64,000 nt of DNA from Candidimonas humi (GCF_019166065.1 NZ_JAHTBN010000001.1:434001-498000); one strand, 5' to 3'. Positions 1-10,949 are shown, counted from the first letter of the stretch. The notes: generated from the letters alone by a model not told the origin. A program made the numbers and translations.

Positions 1-370
1 GATGCAGCGCCTGCTGTACCTGCTGATCGCGATCTGCTGCTGGCTGGGCCTGCTGCTGCGCCGCTGGCGCCCGGCCGAGACGCTGGCCACCGTGGCGGCC
101 GCGGCTTTGGGCATCTGCGGCGTGATGTCGGCCTGGTACCAGTACAGCGTCGCGTCGAACATGTTTTCCTGCGACCGGACCTTTGCCGACCAGTTCATGG
201 TGGGCCTGGGGCTGGACGCCCACCTGCCCTGGCTGTTCGGCATATTCGCTTCGTGCGCGGACGCCCGAGTAAAGGTGCTAGGGGTGGAATACGCCATCTG
301 GAGCCTGATCCTGTTCGCGCTGCTGACCCTCGCCGCGCTGTCGGCCCTGGCGCGCCCGCGCCGCGCCTGA
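1..370 (+). CDS. dsbB: Disulfide bond formation protein DsbB, 3' part
   Basis: Inner-membrane quinone reductase that reoxidises the periplasmic thiol oxidase DsbA. Only the C-terminal ~120 residues are in the window. Two hydrophobic segments flank a periplasmic loop holding the second redox cysteine pair (FSCDRTF and FASCAD), with the PWLF motif between them that is typical of DsbB. The first transmembrane helix and the CxxC pair of the first loop are missing because the gene begins before base 1; an ATG at base 2 is internal by family length (about 160 residues). The gene converges on purF. Family assignment rests on the Cys spacing and topology. Confidence 0.8.
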   Translation, partial: MQRLLYLLIAICCWLGLLLRRWRPAETLATVAAAALGICGVMSAWYQYSVASNMFSCDRTFADQFMVGLGLDAHLPWLFGIFASCADARVKVLGVEYAIWSLILFALLTLAALSALARPRRA

Positions 371-503
371 ACGAAGACCGCCGCCGTGCGGATGCGCGGC
401 GGCCGGCCCAGGCCTGGAACACGGCGCCTGCGGCAAAGACTGTCGCCGCAAGGCGCGGTACCGCTACGCTGCCGCAGCGGCGGGCCTGCTCCGTAAAACC
501 GTA

Positions 504-2012
504 TCAGGCCTCGTCGTCGCCCTCGGCGTCGCGCGCGGCTTTCTCGGCCTTGGCCTCGCCGCGAGTGCGGCTCAGGCGGTCCAGGTAGGCAGCATCGATG
601 TCGCCCGTGATGTACTGGCCGTTGAAGCAGGACGACTCGAAGCCCGTGAGCGCGGGATTCAGGTCGCGGATCGACTGCTCCAGGTCGGCCAGGTGCTGGT
701 AGACCAGGCCGTCGGCGCCGATCTCTTGGGCGACTTCTTCGGGCTCGCGGCCATAGGCGATGAGTTCCGACTGCGTGGGCATGTCGATGCCGTATACGTT
801 CGGGAAACGCACCGGCGGCGCGGCCGAGGCGAAGAACACCTTCTGCGCGCCCGCGGCGCGCGCCATGTCGACGATTTCGCGGCTAGTGGTACCGCGCACG
901 ATCGAGTCGTCCACCAGCAGCACGTTCTTGCCGCGGAATTCCATGTCGATCGCATTGAGCTTCTGGCGCACCGACTTCTTGCGCACCGCCTGGCCCGGCA
1001 TGATGAAGGTGCGGCCCACGTAGCGGTTCTTGATGAAGCCTTCGCGATAGTTCAGGTTCAGGCGCGCGGCCAATTGCATCGCCGCCGGGCGCGACGAATC
1101 GGGAATCGGCATGACCACGTCGATGTCGCCCAGCCGCAGGCTGCGGGCGACGTTGTCGGCCAGGTATTCGCCCATGTTCAGGCGCGCATCGTAGACCGAG
1201 ACGCCGTTCATCAGCGAATCGGGCCGGGCGAAATACACGTATTCGAATACGCAAGGGGTATGCAGCGTGCCGGCCGGTGCGCATTGGCGGCTGCTGAGCT
1301 TGCCGTCGAGGTCGATCCAGATGGCCTCGCCCGGCGCCACGTCGCGCACGAAGTTGAAGCCGCAGCCGGTCAGCGCCACCGACTCCGAGGCCAGCATCCA
1401 TTCGACGCCATCGTCGGTTTCCAGGGAGCCCAGGCACAGCGGGCGGATCCCGTGGGGGTCGCGAAACGCCACCATGCCGTAGTGGGCGATCTGGGCAATG
1501 ACCGCATAGGCGCCCTTGGCGCGGCGGTGCACGGCCGCCACTGCTTCGAAGACCGCCTTCTCGTCCAGGGACACGCCGCTGGCAGCCAGTTGCAGCTCGT
1601 GGGCGAAGACGTTGAGCAGCACTTCCGAATCGGAATTGGTATTGATATGGCGCCGGTCGATCTTGAAGAGCTCTTCGCGCAGTTCCCGCCAGTTGGTGAG
1701 ATTGCCGTTGTGCACAAAAGTGATGCCGAAAGGCGCGTTGACGTAGAACGGCTGGGCTTCCTCGACGCTGTCGCTGGAGCCCGCGGTGGGATAGCGCACC
1801 TGGCCCAGGCCGCTATAGCCCGGCAGCGAACGCATATTGCGCGTGCGGAAGACATCGCGCACCAGGCCGTGGGCCTTGTACATATTGAAGAAGTTGTCGA
1901 ACGACGTAGCGATGCCGGCAGCGTCCTGGCCGCGATGCTGCAACAGCAGCAGGCTGTCGTAGATCAACTGATTGACGGGGCTGCAGCCTGCGACCCCAAC
2001 GATTCCGCACAT
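504..2012 (-). CDS. purF: Amidophosphoribosyltransferase (PurF)
   Basis: First committed step of de novo purine synthesis: PRPP plus glutamine to 5-phosphoribosylamine. The 502-residue length is normal. The N-terminus starts MCGIVGV, so Cys2 becomes the catalytic nucleophile of the Ntn glutamine amidotransferase domain after Met removal. The C-terminal half has the PRPP-binding loop ([14 protein letters not shown]) of a type I phosphoribosyltransferase. It lies 25 nt downstream of cvpA, the usual cvpA-purF pairing, and is probably cotranscribed with the SPOR gene and folC upstream. Confidence 0.97.
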   Translation of the reverse strand: MCGIVGVAGCSPVNQLIYDSLLLLQHRGQDAAGIATSFDNFFNMYKAHGLVRDVFRTRNMRSLPGYSGLGQVRYPTAGSSDSVEEAQPFYVNAPFGITFVHNGNLTNWRELREELFKIDRRHINTNSDSEVLLNVFAHELQLAASGVSLDEKAVFEAVAAVHRRAKGAYAVIAQIAHYGMVAFRDPHGIRPLCLGSLETDDGVEWMLASESVALTGCGFNFVRDVAPGEAIWIDLDGKLSSRQCAPAGTLHTPCVFEYVYFARPDSLMNGVSVYDARLNMGEYLADNVARSLRLGDIDVVMPIPDSSRPAAMQLAARLNLNYREGFIKNRYVGRTFIMPGQAVRKKSVRQKLNAIDMEFRGKNVLLVDDSIVRGTTSREIVDMARAAGAQKVFFASAAPPVRFPNVYGIDMPTQSELIAYGREPEEVAQEIGADGLVYQHLADLEQSIRDLNPALTGFESSCFNGQYITGDIDAAYLDRLSRTRGEAKAEKAARDAEGDDEA

Positions 2013-2037
2013 TTGTTCCGGTTTCCTGTGTAGACGA

Positions 2038-2526
2038 TCAATACGGTAGCCATGAGGCTAGGGACGGAGGCAGCAGCACCTTGATCTGCTGCACCCCGCG
2101 CACGGCGGCTTGCGACAACTGCGCGTCACGCCACCAGGGCTCTTTGGGCAATTCGGTGTAGCCGGCCGCCGCCACCAGTATGAGCACGATCAGCAGGCCG
2201 CGCAGCAGGCCGAACAGCGCGCCCAGGCCGTGGTCGGCCGGAGTAAGGCCGGTCTTGCGGATCAGCGTGTCCAGAGTGACGTTCAGCAAGCCGAGCAGCA
2301 GCAGCACCACAATAAATACCGCCCCATAGGCGGCGGCGGTACGCAAGAGCTGGTTTTCGAGGTAGGGGCTGAGCCACAGCGTGACCCGTGGCCCCCACCA
2401 TATGGCGGCCACGAAGGCCGCCAGGTAGGCAATCAGCGACAGGATCTCTTTTATGAGCCCCCGCAGCAGCCCCAGGAATGCCGACACCGCGAGGATGCCG
2501 AGCACAATATAGTCGAAGCTGGTCAC
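2038..2526 (-). CDS. cvpA: CvpA family inner-membrane protein
   Basis: 162-residue membrane protein with four predicted hydrophobic segments, of the family first described as needed for colicin V production and purF expression. The start is a GTG at 2526 that overlaps the TGA of the upstream SPOR gene (GTGA), so translation is probably coupled. purF follows directly, which is the conserved family context. The N-terminal pattern [20 protein letters not shown] is typical of the family. Its molecular function is not established. Confidence 0.92.
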   Translation of the reverse strand: MTSFDYIVLGILAVSAFLGLLRGLIKEILSLIAYLAAFVAAIWWGPRVTLWLSPYLENQLLRTAAAYGAVFIVVLLLLGLLNVTLDTLIRKTGLTPADHGLGALFGLLRGLLIVLILVAAAGYTELPKEPWWRDAQLSQAAVRGVQQIKVLLPPSLASWLPY

Positions 2527-3413
2527 TTAGTGGAAATGAAACCGTTGTCGTACCCCAGGGCCCGCAGTCGCGCCTGCGCGGCCTGGGCGGCATCGCGCGT
2601 GGGGAAAGGCCCGACGCGCAAGCGGTAAGTGGGCTTGCCGTTGGCGGTGCCGGATTCGACATAGGCGTTGGTGACGCCGGCGGCCACGAGCCGTTCGCGC
2701 CGGCTCTGGGCGTCCTTGTCGGCGGTATAGGCAGCGATCTGCAGCACGAAATTCCCGTGCGCCGAAGGCGCCGGTGCGCTCTTGGCGGGCTTGCGGCCTT
2801 CGAGCAGCGCAATGGCCACGGAACCGTCGTCGGTGCGCGCCTCGGAATCCCCCTTGGCGCGGGCTTCGCGCCGCGGCTCGGGCTTGGCTTCGGGCTTAGG
2901 CTTGGCGGCGGGATGCGTCTCGTGCCGCGCGGGCGTTTCAGGCCGGCTTTCGTTGCGTGCCACGGGCGGCTCGGGCTTGGCCGCCGGAGGGTTGTCTTCG
3001 ACCTGCCCGGAGGCGACGGGGGCCGCGGGCTCGGTGGGCGCCTGCACGGCGCCGCCCTGCGCAACCGCGCCGGAGTCGCCGGCATTGGCCGCGCCGGCAT
3101 CGGGCGTGGCTGCTGCGGCATTGGTACCGTCGGAGGGTTCCAGGCCGGTGCCGGTTGCGGCCCCGCCCTGGCTGGACGCGGGAGGTATGACGGCGGGCAC
3201 CGCCAGCGGCGCATTGGCTTGCTTGGGCGCGGGCGTGGAATCCAGCAGCATCGGTACGATGACGACAGCCGCAAGCACCAGCACCAGTGCGCCGATCAGG
3301 CGCCTGCGGGCGCGGCTGCGCAATTCCTGAGCCAGGGTTTCACTGGAAGTGGAGGCTCGCGTTACAGGGCGACGAGCTGCGGCGGCGGACTCGCTGCGAG
3401 AAAACAATCCCAT
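2523..3413 (-). CDS. SPOR-domain cell-envelope protein (DedD-like)
   Basis: About 296 residues from the ATG at 3413, which has an AAGG-type ribosome site nearby; a TTG nine bases upstream is less likely. There is a short basic N-terminus, one transmembrane segment (about residues 38-56), a long Pro/Ala/Lys/Glu-rich low-complexity periplasmic linker, and a C-terminal SPOR domain of about 75 residues (from FVLQIAAYTADKDAQSRRERL). SPOR domains bind denuded septal peptidoglycan, and this architecture matches DedD/FtsN-like division proteins. It sits between folC and cvpA, as dedD does in many proteobacteria. Confidence 0.85.
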   Translation of the reverse strand: MGLFSRSESAAAARRPVTRASTSSETLAQELRSRARRRLIGALVLVLAAVVIVPMLLDSTPAPKQANAPLAVPAVIPPASSQGGAATGTGLEPSDGTNAAAATPDAGAANAGDSGAVAQGGAVQAPTEPAAPVASGQVEDNPPAAKPEPPVARNESRPETPARHETHPAAKPKPEAKPEPRREARAKGDSEARTDDGSVAIALLEGRKPAKSAPAPSAHGNFVLQIAAYTADKDAQSRRERLVAAGVTNAYVESGTANGKPTYRLRVGPFPTRDAAQAAQARLRALGYDNGFISTK

Positions 3414-3465
3414 GGGCGGCAACCTTTATGGGCAGGCTGCGTGCCTGCCCGCGTGGACAATCGGA

Positions 3466-4761
3466 TTAGCGTCCGAGCTCCCGCAGTACCGGGCCGACCG
3501 TGGAAAAGGAGCCGAACACGAGAATTCTATCACCCTCGGCCGCGTGTTCACGCGCCGCGGCAAAGGCGAGCACCGGATTTGCAAAACTTGAAACCGTCAC
3601 GGGATCGGCGCCCTGGGGAGGCAGCGCGGCGCGCAGGATTTCGGCGAGTTGTTCGCCGGTCGCGCCGCGCGGACCGTCGATCGTGGCGCAATACCAATGG
3701 TCGACACGGGTAAGGAATTTGGACAGCACGCCGGCAATATCCTTGTCCTTGAGCATGCCCACCACCGCATGGGTATAAGGGTAGTACGCCATGCCGTCCA
3801 GGTTTTGCGCCAGGGCGGCAGCGGCATGCGGATTGTGCGCCACATCCAGGATGACGGTCGGCTGTCCCGGCAGGATCTGCAGCCGGCCCGGCAGCGCGGC
3901 CTGGGACAGGCCCAAGCGGATGGCTTGCTGCGGCACCACCAGGCGGTCGGAAAGCGCCTCCAGCGCGGCCAGCGCGGCGCTGGCATTGATCAGCTGGTTG
4001 GCGCCGCGCAGCGCCGGATAGGCCAGGCCGGCGCGGCGCCGGCTGCGCCCGCCGTAGGCCCACTGCTGGCGATCGCCGGAATAGTTGAAATCCTTGCCGA
4101 AGCGCCACAGGTCGGCGCCGATTTTCTGCGCGTAGTCGACCAGGCTCTGCGGCGGCACGGGGTCGGCGCAGATCGCCGGACGGCCGGGGCGGTAGATATG
4201 CGCCTTCTCGTAGCCGATTTTTTCGCGCGTATCGCCCAGCCACTCGGTATGGTCGAGGTCCACGCTGGTAACAACGGAACAATCGGCGTCGACCAGGTTG
4301 ACGGCATCCAGCCTGCCGCCCAGCCCGACCTCCAGCACCGCGACTTGCACCGCGCGCTGCTCGAACAGCATCAGCGCCGCCAGGGTCGTGTATTCGAAAT
4401 AACTCAGCGAGATCTCGCCGCGCCCGTTCTCGATGCGTTCGAACTGCTCGATGATGGCGGCGTCGCTGGCGTTCTCGCCGTCGACGCGGATGCGTTCGTT
4501 GAAATCGATCAGATGCGGCGAGGTGTACATGCCCACGTGGTAGCCGGCCGCCAGCAATATGGCTTCCAGCATGGCGCAGGTCGAGCCCTTGCCGTTGGTG
4601 CCGCCCACCGTGATTTTCACGAAAGGCAGTCGCAGCTCGAGACGCTCGGCCACGGCGCGAACGCGCTCCAGGCCGAGGTCTATGGGTTTGCGATGCAGGG
4701 ATTCCAGATAGGCGAGCCAATCCTGCAGGGTGGCTGCGGCAGAAGGTTTGGGCAGGGGCAT
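3466..4761 (-). CDS. folC: Bifunctional folylpolyglutamate synthase / dihydrofolate synthase
   Basis: ATP-dependent ligase adding L-glutamate to dihydropteroate and to folates. The Mur-ligase-type P-loop (TVGGTNGKGST) lies near residue 50, and the N-terminal W-x-YLESLH...IDLGLERV block matches FolC. I chose the ATG at 4761 because it leaves about ten residues before that block, as in E. coli FolC. Upstream in-frame starts exist at 4788 (ATG) and 4812 (TTG), and none has a strong ribosome site. About 431 residues, normal length. First gene of the folC-SPOR-cvpA-purF group. Confidence 0.93.
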   Translation of the reverse strand: MPLPKPSAAATLQDWLAYLESLHRKPIDLGLERVRAVAERLELRLPFVKITVGGTNGKGSTCAMLEAILLAAGYHVGMYTSPHLIDFNERIRVDGENASDAAIIEQFERIENGRGEISLSYFEYTTLAALMLFEQRAVQVAVLEVGLGGRLDAVNLVDADCSVVTSVDLDHTEWLGDTREKIGYEKAHIYRPGRPAICADPVPPQSLVDYAQKIGADLWRFGKDFNYSGDRQQWAYGGRSRRRAGLAYPALRGANQLINASAALAALEALSDRLVVPQQAIRLGLSQAALPGRLQILPGQPTVILDVAHNPHAAAALAQNLDGMAYYPYTHAVVGMLKDKDIAGVLSKFLTRVDHWYCATIDGPRGATGEQLAEILRAALPPQGADPVTVSSFANPVLAFAAAREHAAEGDRILVFGSFSTVGPVLRELGR

Positions 4762-4838
4762 GAGTCGGTTTCGGAAGAGATGGGTCATGGCGCAAGGCGC
4801 CTTGCCGCGCAAGCATGAACACCGGGCTTGCGCGAGCC

Positions 4839-4857
4839 GCGGGCCTGTGCGGCCCGC
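4839..4857. other. GC hairpin between lpdA and folC
   Basis: A 7-bp perfect stem (GCGGGCC / GGCCCGC) with a 5-nt loop sits in the roughly 310-bp gap 4762-5071 between the lpdA stop and the folC start, both on the minus strand. There is no T-run on either side, so it is not a classical intrinsic terminator. It could slow transcription or mark a 3' end. Nothing else is recognisable in this gap. Confidence 0.3.
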
Positions 4858-5071
4858 AGCGGCAGACGCAAGTGTAGCTCAGCCGCCCCGCCCTGCCCCC
4901 GCTACACCCTGGGGCATGCATGGGTAAACGGCCGTAGGCAACAGGCGGCCCAGGCCGGCGGCCGACAAGCGCGAAAGCAGGCGGGCGCGTTTCTGCGGCG
5001 GCCGCCAAAACCCGGCGCACGCCAAGGGGCTTCCCCGGGCGTTGCCTACGAGCAGCGGCCTGCGAGCCGCG

Positions 5072-6856
5072 CTACTTGCGGCGTACCGGAGGCAAGTCGG
5101 TGCAGACGCCTTCGGCCACTTCGGCCGCCATGCCTATGGATTCGCCCAGCGTCGGGTGCGGGTGTATGGTCTTGCCGATATCGACAGCATCGGCCCCCAT
5201 CTCTATGGCCAGCGCGATTTCGCCGATCAGGTCGCCCGCGTGCGTGCCGACGATGCCGCCGCCCACGATGCGGTGGGTCTCGGCGCTGAACAGCAGCTTG
5301 GTAAAGCCTTCGTCGCGCCCATTGGCGATGGCGCGCCCCGAGGCCTGCCACGGGAACAGGCCTTTCTCGACGGCGATGCCCTCTTTCTTGGCCTCTTCTT
5401 CGGTCAGGCCCACCCAGGCGACTTCCGGATCGGTATAGGCGACCGCCGGAATCACGCGCGCGTCGAAGTAGCTCTTCTGCCCGGCGATGGCTTCGGCCGC
5501 GACATGGGCTTCGTGCACGGCCTTGTGCGCCAGCATGGGCTGGCCGACGATGTCGCCGATGGCATAGATATGCGGCACATTGGTGCGCATTTGCTTGTCG
5601 ACCGGGATAAAGCCGCGTTCGGAAACTTGCACCCCGGCCTTGTCGGCGGAGATGCTGGCGCCGTTGGGCCTGCGGCCCACCGCCTGCAGCACCAGGTCGT
5701 AGCGCTGGGCTTCCTTGGGCGCCTTGTCGCCTTCGAAGCTGACCCAGATGCCGTCGTCGCGCGCCTCGGCGCCCACGGTCTTGGTGTTGAGCATGATGTG
5801 GTCGAAGCGGCCGGCGTTCATTTTTTCCCAGACCTTGACCAGGTCGCGGTCGGCGCCCTGCATCAGCCCGGAAAGCATTTCCACCACGTCCAGGCGCGCA
5901 CCCAGGGCCGAATACACCGTGCCCATTTCCAGGCCGATGATGCCGCCGCCGACGATCAGCATTTTCTTGGGGATGGACGCCAGCTTCAGCGCCCCGGTCG
6001 AATCGACGATGCGATCGTCCTTGGGCAGGAACGGCAGTTTCACCGATTCGCTGCCCGCGGCGATGATCGCCGACTTGAAGCGCACGGTCTGCGTCTTGCC
6101 GTCGGCCGCGCGCACCGTCAGGTGCTGCGGATCGGCGAACTGGCCTTCGCCGGTCAGCACCTTGACCTTGCGCGCCTTGGCCATGCCCGCCAGGCCGCCG
6201 GTGAGCTTGGCGACGACGCCGTCCTTGAAGCCGCGCAGCTTGTCCAGGTCGATTTTGGGGTCGCCGAAGGACACGCCGTGCGAGGCCAGGGACTTGGCCT
6301 CTTCGAGGACGGATGCCGTGTGCAGCAGCGCTTTGGATGGAATGCAGCCCACGTTCAGGCATACGCCGCCCAAGGTCGGGTAGCGCTCGACCAGCACCAC
6401 GCCCAGGCCCAGGTCGGCCGCGCGAAACGCGGCGGAATATCCGCCGGGGCCTGCGCCCAGCACCAGCACGTCGCATTCGAGGTCGGCGCTGCCCGTGTAG
6501 CTGGCCGCCGCGGGTGCGGCGGCGGCAGCGGCCGGGGCGGGAGCCGCGGCGGCCGCCTTGGCGGGCTGCTGCGCGGCCGGCTCGGCGGACTTGGCGGGCT
6601 TGTCCGCCCCGGCATCCGCCGCAGCCTCGACCGTCAGGATTGCCGAACCCTTGGAGACCTTGTCCCCGAGCTTGACCAGGATTTCGCGCACCACCCCGCC
6701 CTGCGAGGCGGGGATTTCCATGGAGGCCTTGTCGGACTCGACGGTGATCAGGCTCTGTTCGGGCTTGATGGTATCGCCCACGGCCACCAGCACCTCGATG
6801 ATCTCGACCTCGGAGAAGTCGCCGATGTCGGGCACGGTTATGTTCTGTGTGCTCAT
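5072..6856 (-). CDS. lpdA: Dihydrolipoyl dehydrogenase (E3) with N-terminal lipoyl domain
   Basis: E3 component of pyruvate dehydrogenase; reoxidises dihydrolipoamide with FAD and NAD+. About 594 residues, longer than the usual ~475 because residues 1-80 form a lipoyl domain with the [10 protein letters not shown] lipoylation motif, followed by an Ala/Pro linker to about residue 125. The E3 part has the FAD-binding [10 protein letters not shown] motif, the redox disulfide in [13 protein letters not shown] and the C-terminal HPHPTLGES motif holding the catalytic His. The ATG at 6856 is preceded by AGGAG 10 nt downstream of the aceF stop. Last gene of the aceE-aceF-lpdA operon. Lipoyl-E3 fusions are known in betaproteobacteria and Neisseria. 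Confidence 0.96.
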   Translation of the reverse strand: MSTQNITVPDIGDFSEVEIIEVLVAVGDTIKPEQSLITVESDKASMEIPASQGGVVREILVKLGDKVSKGSAILTVEAAADAGADKPAKSAEPAAQQPAKAAAAAPAPAAAAAAPAAASYTGSADLECDVLVLGAGPGGYSAAFRAADLGLGVVLVERYPTLGGVCLNVGCIPSKALLHTASVLEEAKSLASHGVSFGDPKIDLDKLRGFKDGVVAKLTGGLAGMAKARKVKVLTGEGQFADPQHLTVRAADGKTQTVRFKSAIIAAGSESVKLPFLPKDDRIVDSTGALKLASIPKKMLIVGGGIIGLEMGTVYSALGARLDVVEMLSGLMQGADRDLVKVWEKMNAGRFDHIMLNTKTVGAEARDDGIWVSFEGDKAPKEAQRYDLVLQAVGRRPNGASISADKAGVQVSERGFIPVDKQMRTNVPHIYAIGDIVGQPMLAHKAVHEAHVAAEAIAGQKSYFDARVIPAVAYTDPEVAWVGLTEEEAKKEGIAVEKGLFPWQASGRAIANGRDEGFTKLLFSAETHRIVGGGIVGTHAGDLIGEIALAIEMGADAVDIGKTIHPHPTLGESIGMAAEVAEGVCTDLPPVRRK

Positions 6857-6866
6857 GTCGCGGCTC

Positions 6867-8222
6867 CTAGAGGATGATGCGGCGGAAGTCGGCCAGCAGG
6901 CCGGCCAGGTAGGCATTGAAGCGCGCGGCCGCGGCGCCGTCGATCACCCGGTGGTCGTAGGACAGGGACAGCGGCAGCATGAGGCGCGGCTGGAATGCCT
7001 GGCCGTCCCACACCGGCTGGTGCGTGGAACGCGACACCCCGAGTATCGCGACTTCGGGCGCGTTGATGATGGGAGTGAAGGTCGTGCCGCCGATGCCGCC
7101 CAGGGACGAAATCGAGAAGCAGCCGCCCTGCATCTGCGCCGGCGAGAGCTTGCCGTCGCGCGCCTGGCCGGCCAGTTCGGAAGTCTCGGCGGCCAGCTCC
7201 AGCACGCCCTTGCGGTCGGCGTCGCGGATCACCGGCACCACCAGGCCATTGGGCGTGTCGGCCGCGAAGCCGATGTGGTAGTACTGCTTGAGGATCAGTT
7301 CGTCGCCGTCGAGCGAGGCATTGAACTCGGGGAATTTCTTCAGCGCCGCCACCACCGCCTTGATCAGGAAGGCCAGCATGGTGACCTTGATGCCCGACTT
7401 CTGGTTTTCTTTGTTGAGCTGGACGCGCAGCGCCTCCAGCTCGGTGATGTCGGCCGCCTCGTTGTTGGTGACATGGGGAATCATCACCCAGTTGCGGTGC
7501 AGGTTGGCGCCGGAGATCTTCTTGATGCGCGACAGCGGCTTGGCCTGGATCGGGCCGAACTTGGCGAAGTCCACCTTGGGCCAGGCCAGCACATTCAGGC
7601 CGCCGCCGGCAGCCGCCCCAGGCGCGGCCGCCGTGCCGGCGCCGCCGGCCAGCGCCTGCTTGACGTAGCTGCGCACATCGTCCTGCGTGATGCGCTGCTT
7701 GGCGCCGGAACCCTGCACCAGGCGCAGGTCCACGCCCAGTTCGCGGGCGAACTTGCGCACCGAAGGCGAGGCATGCGGCAGGTTCTTGGCCGAGGCGTCG
7801 ACCTCGGGATACGACGCCGTGGGCGAAGTATGCTCTACCGGCGCGGAGGCCATCACTGCCGGAGCGGCAGCAGGCGCGGGCGCTGCGGCCGGGGCCGCGG
7901 GCTGCGCCGCAGCCGCCGGGGCGGGAGCCGGTGCCGCCGGCGCGGCAGGTTCCGCCGGCTTGGCGGCAGCAGCGGGCTCGGCGGCAGCCTCGAGCTCGAG
8001 GATCACCGACCCTTCGCCGACCTTATCGCCCACCTTGACCTTGAGGGCCTTGACCACGCCCGCCGCGGACGACGGTATTTCCATGGAAGCCTTGTCGGAT
8101 TCCACCGTGATCAGGCTTTGCTCGGCCTTGACCGTGTCTCCCGGCGCAACCAGCAGCTCGATGATCTCGACCTCGCTGAAATCGCCTATGTCGGGAACCT
8201 TGACTTCAATCACGTCGCTCAT
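6867..8222 (-). CDS. aceF: Pyruvate dehydrogenase E2, dihydrolipoyl acetyltransferase
   Basis: Core of the pyruvate dehydrogenase complex, transferring the acetyl group from lipoyl lysine to CoA. The 451 residues comprise a single N-terminal lipoyl domain ([10 protein letters not shown]), an Ala/Pro-rich swinging linker (about 75-130), a peripheral-subunit-binding domain ([16 protein letters not shown]) and the catalytic domain ending in the DHRVIDG motif. E. coli E2 has three lipoyl domains; here there is one, with another carried on E3. GGGGAG precedes the ATG. aceE lies 18 nt upstream and lpdA 10 nt downstream. Confidence 0.97.
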   Translation of the reverse strand: MSDVIEVKVPDIGDFSEVEIIELLVAPGDTVKAEQSLITVESDKASMEIPSSAAGVVKALKVKVGDKVGEGSVILELEAAAEPAAAAKPAEPAAPAAPAPAPAAAAQPAAPAAAPAPAAAPAVMASAPVEHTSPTASYPEVDASAKNLPHASPSVRKFARELGVDLRLVQGSGAKQRITQDDVRSYVKQALAGGAGTAAAPGAAAGGGLNVLAWPKVDFAKFGPIQAKPLSRIKKISGANLHRNWVMIPHVTNNEAADITELEALRVQLNKENQKSGIKVTMLAFLIKAVVAALKKFPEFNASLDGDELILKQYYHIGFAADTPNGLVVPVIRDADRKGVLELAAETSELAGQARDGKLSPAQMQGGCFSISSLGGIGGTTFTPIINAPEVAILGVSRSTHQPVWDGQAFQPRLMLPLSLSYDHRVIDGAAAARFNAYLAGLLADFRRIIL

Positions 8223-8240
8223 GTGGATCTCCCCTGTTCC

Positions 8241-10949
8241 TCAGGCGTGTTGCGGGTTCGCTTTGTTGACGTCGATGTCGTACTTCGCAATCGCCTCGGC
8301 GACTTTTTCCTGCGGCACGGCGCCTTCGTCGGCCAGCGCCTTGAGCGCCGCCACCACCACGAAATGGCGGTTTATCTCGAAGTGCTCGCGCAGCCGGTAG
8401 CGGAAATCGGAGCGCCCGAAGCCATCGGTGCCCAGTACCTTGAAGCCGCGATCCTTGGGTATGTACGGCCGGATCTGGTCGCCGAAAGCCTTGATGTAGT
8501 CGGTAGAGACCACGACCGGACCCTTGGTGTCCTGCAACTGCCGGGTGACATAGGGCAGCGGCGCCTTTTTGTCCAGGGGATTGAGCATCTGGTGACGCTC
8601 GCAGTCGATGCCGTCGCGGCGCAGTTCAGTGAAGCTGGTGACGCTCCAGACGTCGGAGCCCACGCCCCAGTCCTGCTCCAGCAGGGTCTGGGCTTCCAGC
8701 ACCTCGCGCAGGATGGTTCCCGAGCCCATCAGCTGCACCCGCAGCTTGCCCTTGCCCACAGACTTGAGCTTGTACATGCCGCGCACTATCCCCTCTTCGT
8801 CGCCAGGCTTCAGGCCCGGCTGGGGATAGTTCTCGTTCATGACGGTAATGTAGTAGTAGACGTTTTCCTGGTTCTCGACCATGCGGCGCAACCCGTCCTG
8901 CATGATGACGGCGAGTTCATGCGCGAAGGTCGGATCGTAGGCCACGCAATTGGGGATGAGCGAAGCCTGGATATGGCTATGCCCGTCTTCGTGCTGCAGG
9001 CCCTCGCCGTTGAGCGTGGTGCGCCCGGCCGTGCCGCCCAGCAGGAAGCCGCGGGCCTGCATGTCGCCGGCGGCCCAGGCCAGGTCGCCGACGCGCTGGA
9101 ACCCGAACATCGAGTAATAGATATAGAAGGGAATCATGATGCGGTTGTTCGTGGAATACGACGTCGCCGCCGCTATCCAGGAACTGAACGCCCCCGCCTC
9201 GTTGATGCCTTCCTGCAGCAGTTGGCCGTCGGCCGTCTCGCGGTAGTACATCACCTGGTCTTTATCGACCGGCGTGTACTTCTGCCCTTCCGGCGCATAG
9301 ATGCCGATCTGGCGGAACAGGCCTTCCATGCCGAAGGTGCGCGATTCGTCGGACAGGATGGGCACCACGCGCGGCGCCAGTTCCTTGTCGCGCAGGATCT
9401 GGTTGAGCACGCGCACGAAGGCCTGCGTCGTGGAGATCTCGCGCCCTTCGGCGGTGGGTTCCAGCACCGCCTTGAAGGCTTCCAGCTTGGGTGCGTGCAA
9501 GTGCTCGTCGGCGCGCGCGCGGCGATGCGGCAGATAGCCGCCCAGGGCCTCGCGGCGCTCTTGCAGGTACTTCATTTCGGGCGAATCCGCGGCCGGACGG
9601 AAATACGGGATTTCATCGAGCTTGTCGTCTGGCACCGGGATATTGAAACGGTCGCGGAATTCGCGCACCGATTCCATGTTCAGCTTTTTCTGCTGGTGGG
9701 TGGGGTTCTTGGCCTGGCCGACCTGCCCCATGCCGTAACCCTTGATGGTCTTGGCCAGGATCACGGTGGGCTGGCCTTCGTGCCGGGAAGCCGCGTCGAA
9801 AGCCGCGTATACCTTGTGCGGGTCGTGGCCGCCGCGATTCAGGCGCCAGATGTCGTCGTCGCTCATGCGGCTGACCATTTCCAGCAGCCTGGGGTCCTTG
9901 CCGAAGAAGTATTTGCGCACGAAGGCGCCGTCGTTGGCCTTGTATGCCTGGTATTCGCCGTCGACGGTTTCTTCCATGACGCGGCGCAGGATGCCTTCTT
10001 TGTCGTGCGCCAGCAGAGGATCCCAGTAGCCGCCCCAGATCAGCTTGATGACGTTCCAGCCGCTGCCGCGGAAGTCGCCTTCGAGTTCCTGGATGATCTT
10101 GCCGTTGCCGCGCACCGGGCCGTCCAGGCGCTGCAGATTGCAGTTGATGACGAAAATGAGGTTGTCGAGCTTCTCGCGCGAGGCCAGGCTGATCGCGCCC
10201 AGCGATTCGGGTTCGTCCATTTCGCCGTCGCCGCAGAATACCCAGACCTTGCGCTTGCTGGTGTCGGCCAGGCCGCGCGCGTGCAGGTACTTGAGGAAGC
10301 GCGCCTGGTAGATCGCCATCAAGGGGCCCAGGCCCATGGACACCGTGGGAAACTGCCAGAACTCGGGCATCAGCTTGGGGTGCGGATACGAAGACAGGCC
10401 CTTGCCGCCGACTTCCTGGCGGAAATTGTCGAGCTGCTCGTCGCTGAGGCGGCCTTCGAGATAGGCGCGGCCGTACATGCCCGGCGAGGAGTGGCCCTGG
10501 AAGTAGACCAGGTCGCCGCCGTGTTCCTGGCTTTCGGCGTGCCAGAAATGGTTCTGGCCGCATTCGATCATGGTGGCCAGCGAGGCAAAGGAGGCGATGT
10601 GGCCGCCCAGGTCGCCGCCATCGGCGGGGTGATGGTTATTGGCCTTGACCACCATGGCCATGGCGTTCCAGCGTATGTACGAACGGATGCGTTCTTCCAG
10701 CGCCAGATTGCCGGGGTGCGGCGGTTCCAGCGACGGCGGAATGGTGTTCACATAGGCAGTATTGGGCGAAAACGGAATGTGGGCGCCGGAACGGCGCGCC
10801 AGGTCGACCAGCCGTTCGAGCAGGTCGTGGGCCCGCTGCGGCCCTTCGCGGTCGAGCACGGCGGCCAGGGCTTCGAGCCATTCCTGTGTTTCCAGCGCCG
10901 CGTCGTCGGGGACCTCGGTGCTTGCTTGGACTTGATCGGACGAGGACAT
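8241..10949 (-). CDS. aceE: Pyruvate dehydrogenase E1 component, homodimeric type
   Basis: Thiamine-diphosphate-dependent decarboxylation of pyruvate and reductive acetylation of lipoyl E2. About 902 residues, the length expected of the alpha2-type E1 of proteobacteria. The thiamine-binding motif begins GDGEMDEPE around residue 250. The ATG at 10949 has AAGGAG 8 nt upstream, which favours it over an in-frame start nine codons earlier. First gene of the aceE-aceF-lpdA operon; its promoter must lie in the gap shared with the divergent sensor kinase. Confidence 0.97.
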   Translation of the reverse strand: MSSSDQVQASTEVPDDAALETQEWLEALAAVLDREGPQRAHDLLERLVDLARRSGAHIPFSPNTAYVNTIPPSLEPPHPGNLALEERIRSYIRWNAMAMVVKANNHHPADGGDLGGHIASFASLATMIECGQNHFWHAESQEHGGDLVYFQGHSSPGMYGRAYLEGRLSDEQLDNFRQEVGGKGLSSYPHPKLMPEFWQFPTVSMGLGPLMAIYQARFLKYLHARGLADTSKRKVWVFCGDGEMDEPESLGAISLASREKLDNLIFVINCNLQRLDGPVRGNGKIIQELEGDFRGSGWNVIKLIWGGYWDPLLAHDKEGILRRVMEETVDGEYQAYKANDGAFVRKYFFGKDPRLLEMVSRMSDDDIWRLNRGGHDPHKVYAAFDAASRHEGQPTVILAKTIKGYGMGQVGQAKNPTHQQKKLNMESVREFRDRFNIPVPDDKLDEIPYFRPAADSPEMKYLQERREALGGYLPHRRARADEHLHAPKLEAFKAVLEPTAEGREISTTQAFVRVLNQILRDKELAPRVVPILSDESRTFGMEGLFRQIGIYAPEGQKYTPVDKDQVMYYRETADGQLLQEGINEAGAFSSWIAAATSYSTNNRIMIPFYIYYSMFGFQRVGDLAWAAGDMQARGFLLGGTAGRTTLNGEGLQHEDGHSHIQASLIPNCVAYDPTFAHELAVIMQDGLRRMVENQENVYYYITVMNENYPQPGLKPGDEEGIVRGMYKLKSVGKGKLRVQLMGSGTILREVLEAQTLLEQDWGVGSDVWSVTSFTELRRDGIDCERHQMLNPLDKKAPLPYVTRQLQDTKGPVVVSTDYIKAFGDQIRPYIPKDRGFKVLGTDGFGRSDFRYRLREHFEINRHFVVVAALKALADEGAVPQEKVAEAIAKYDIDVNKANPQHA

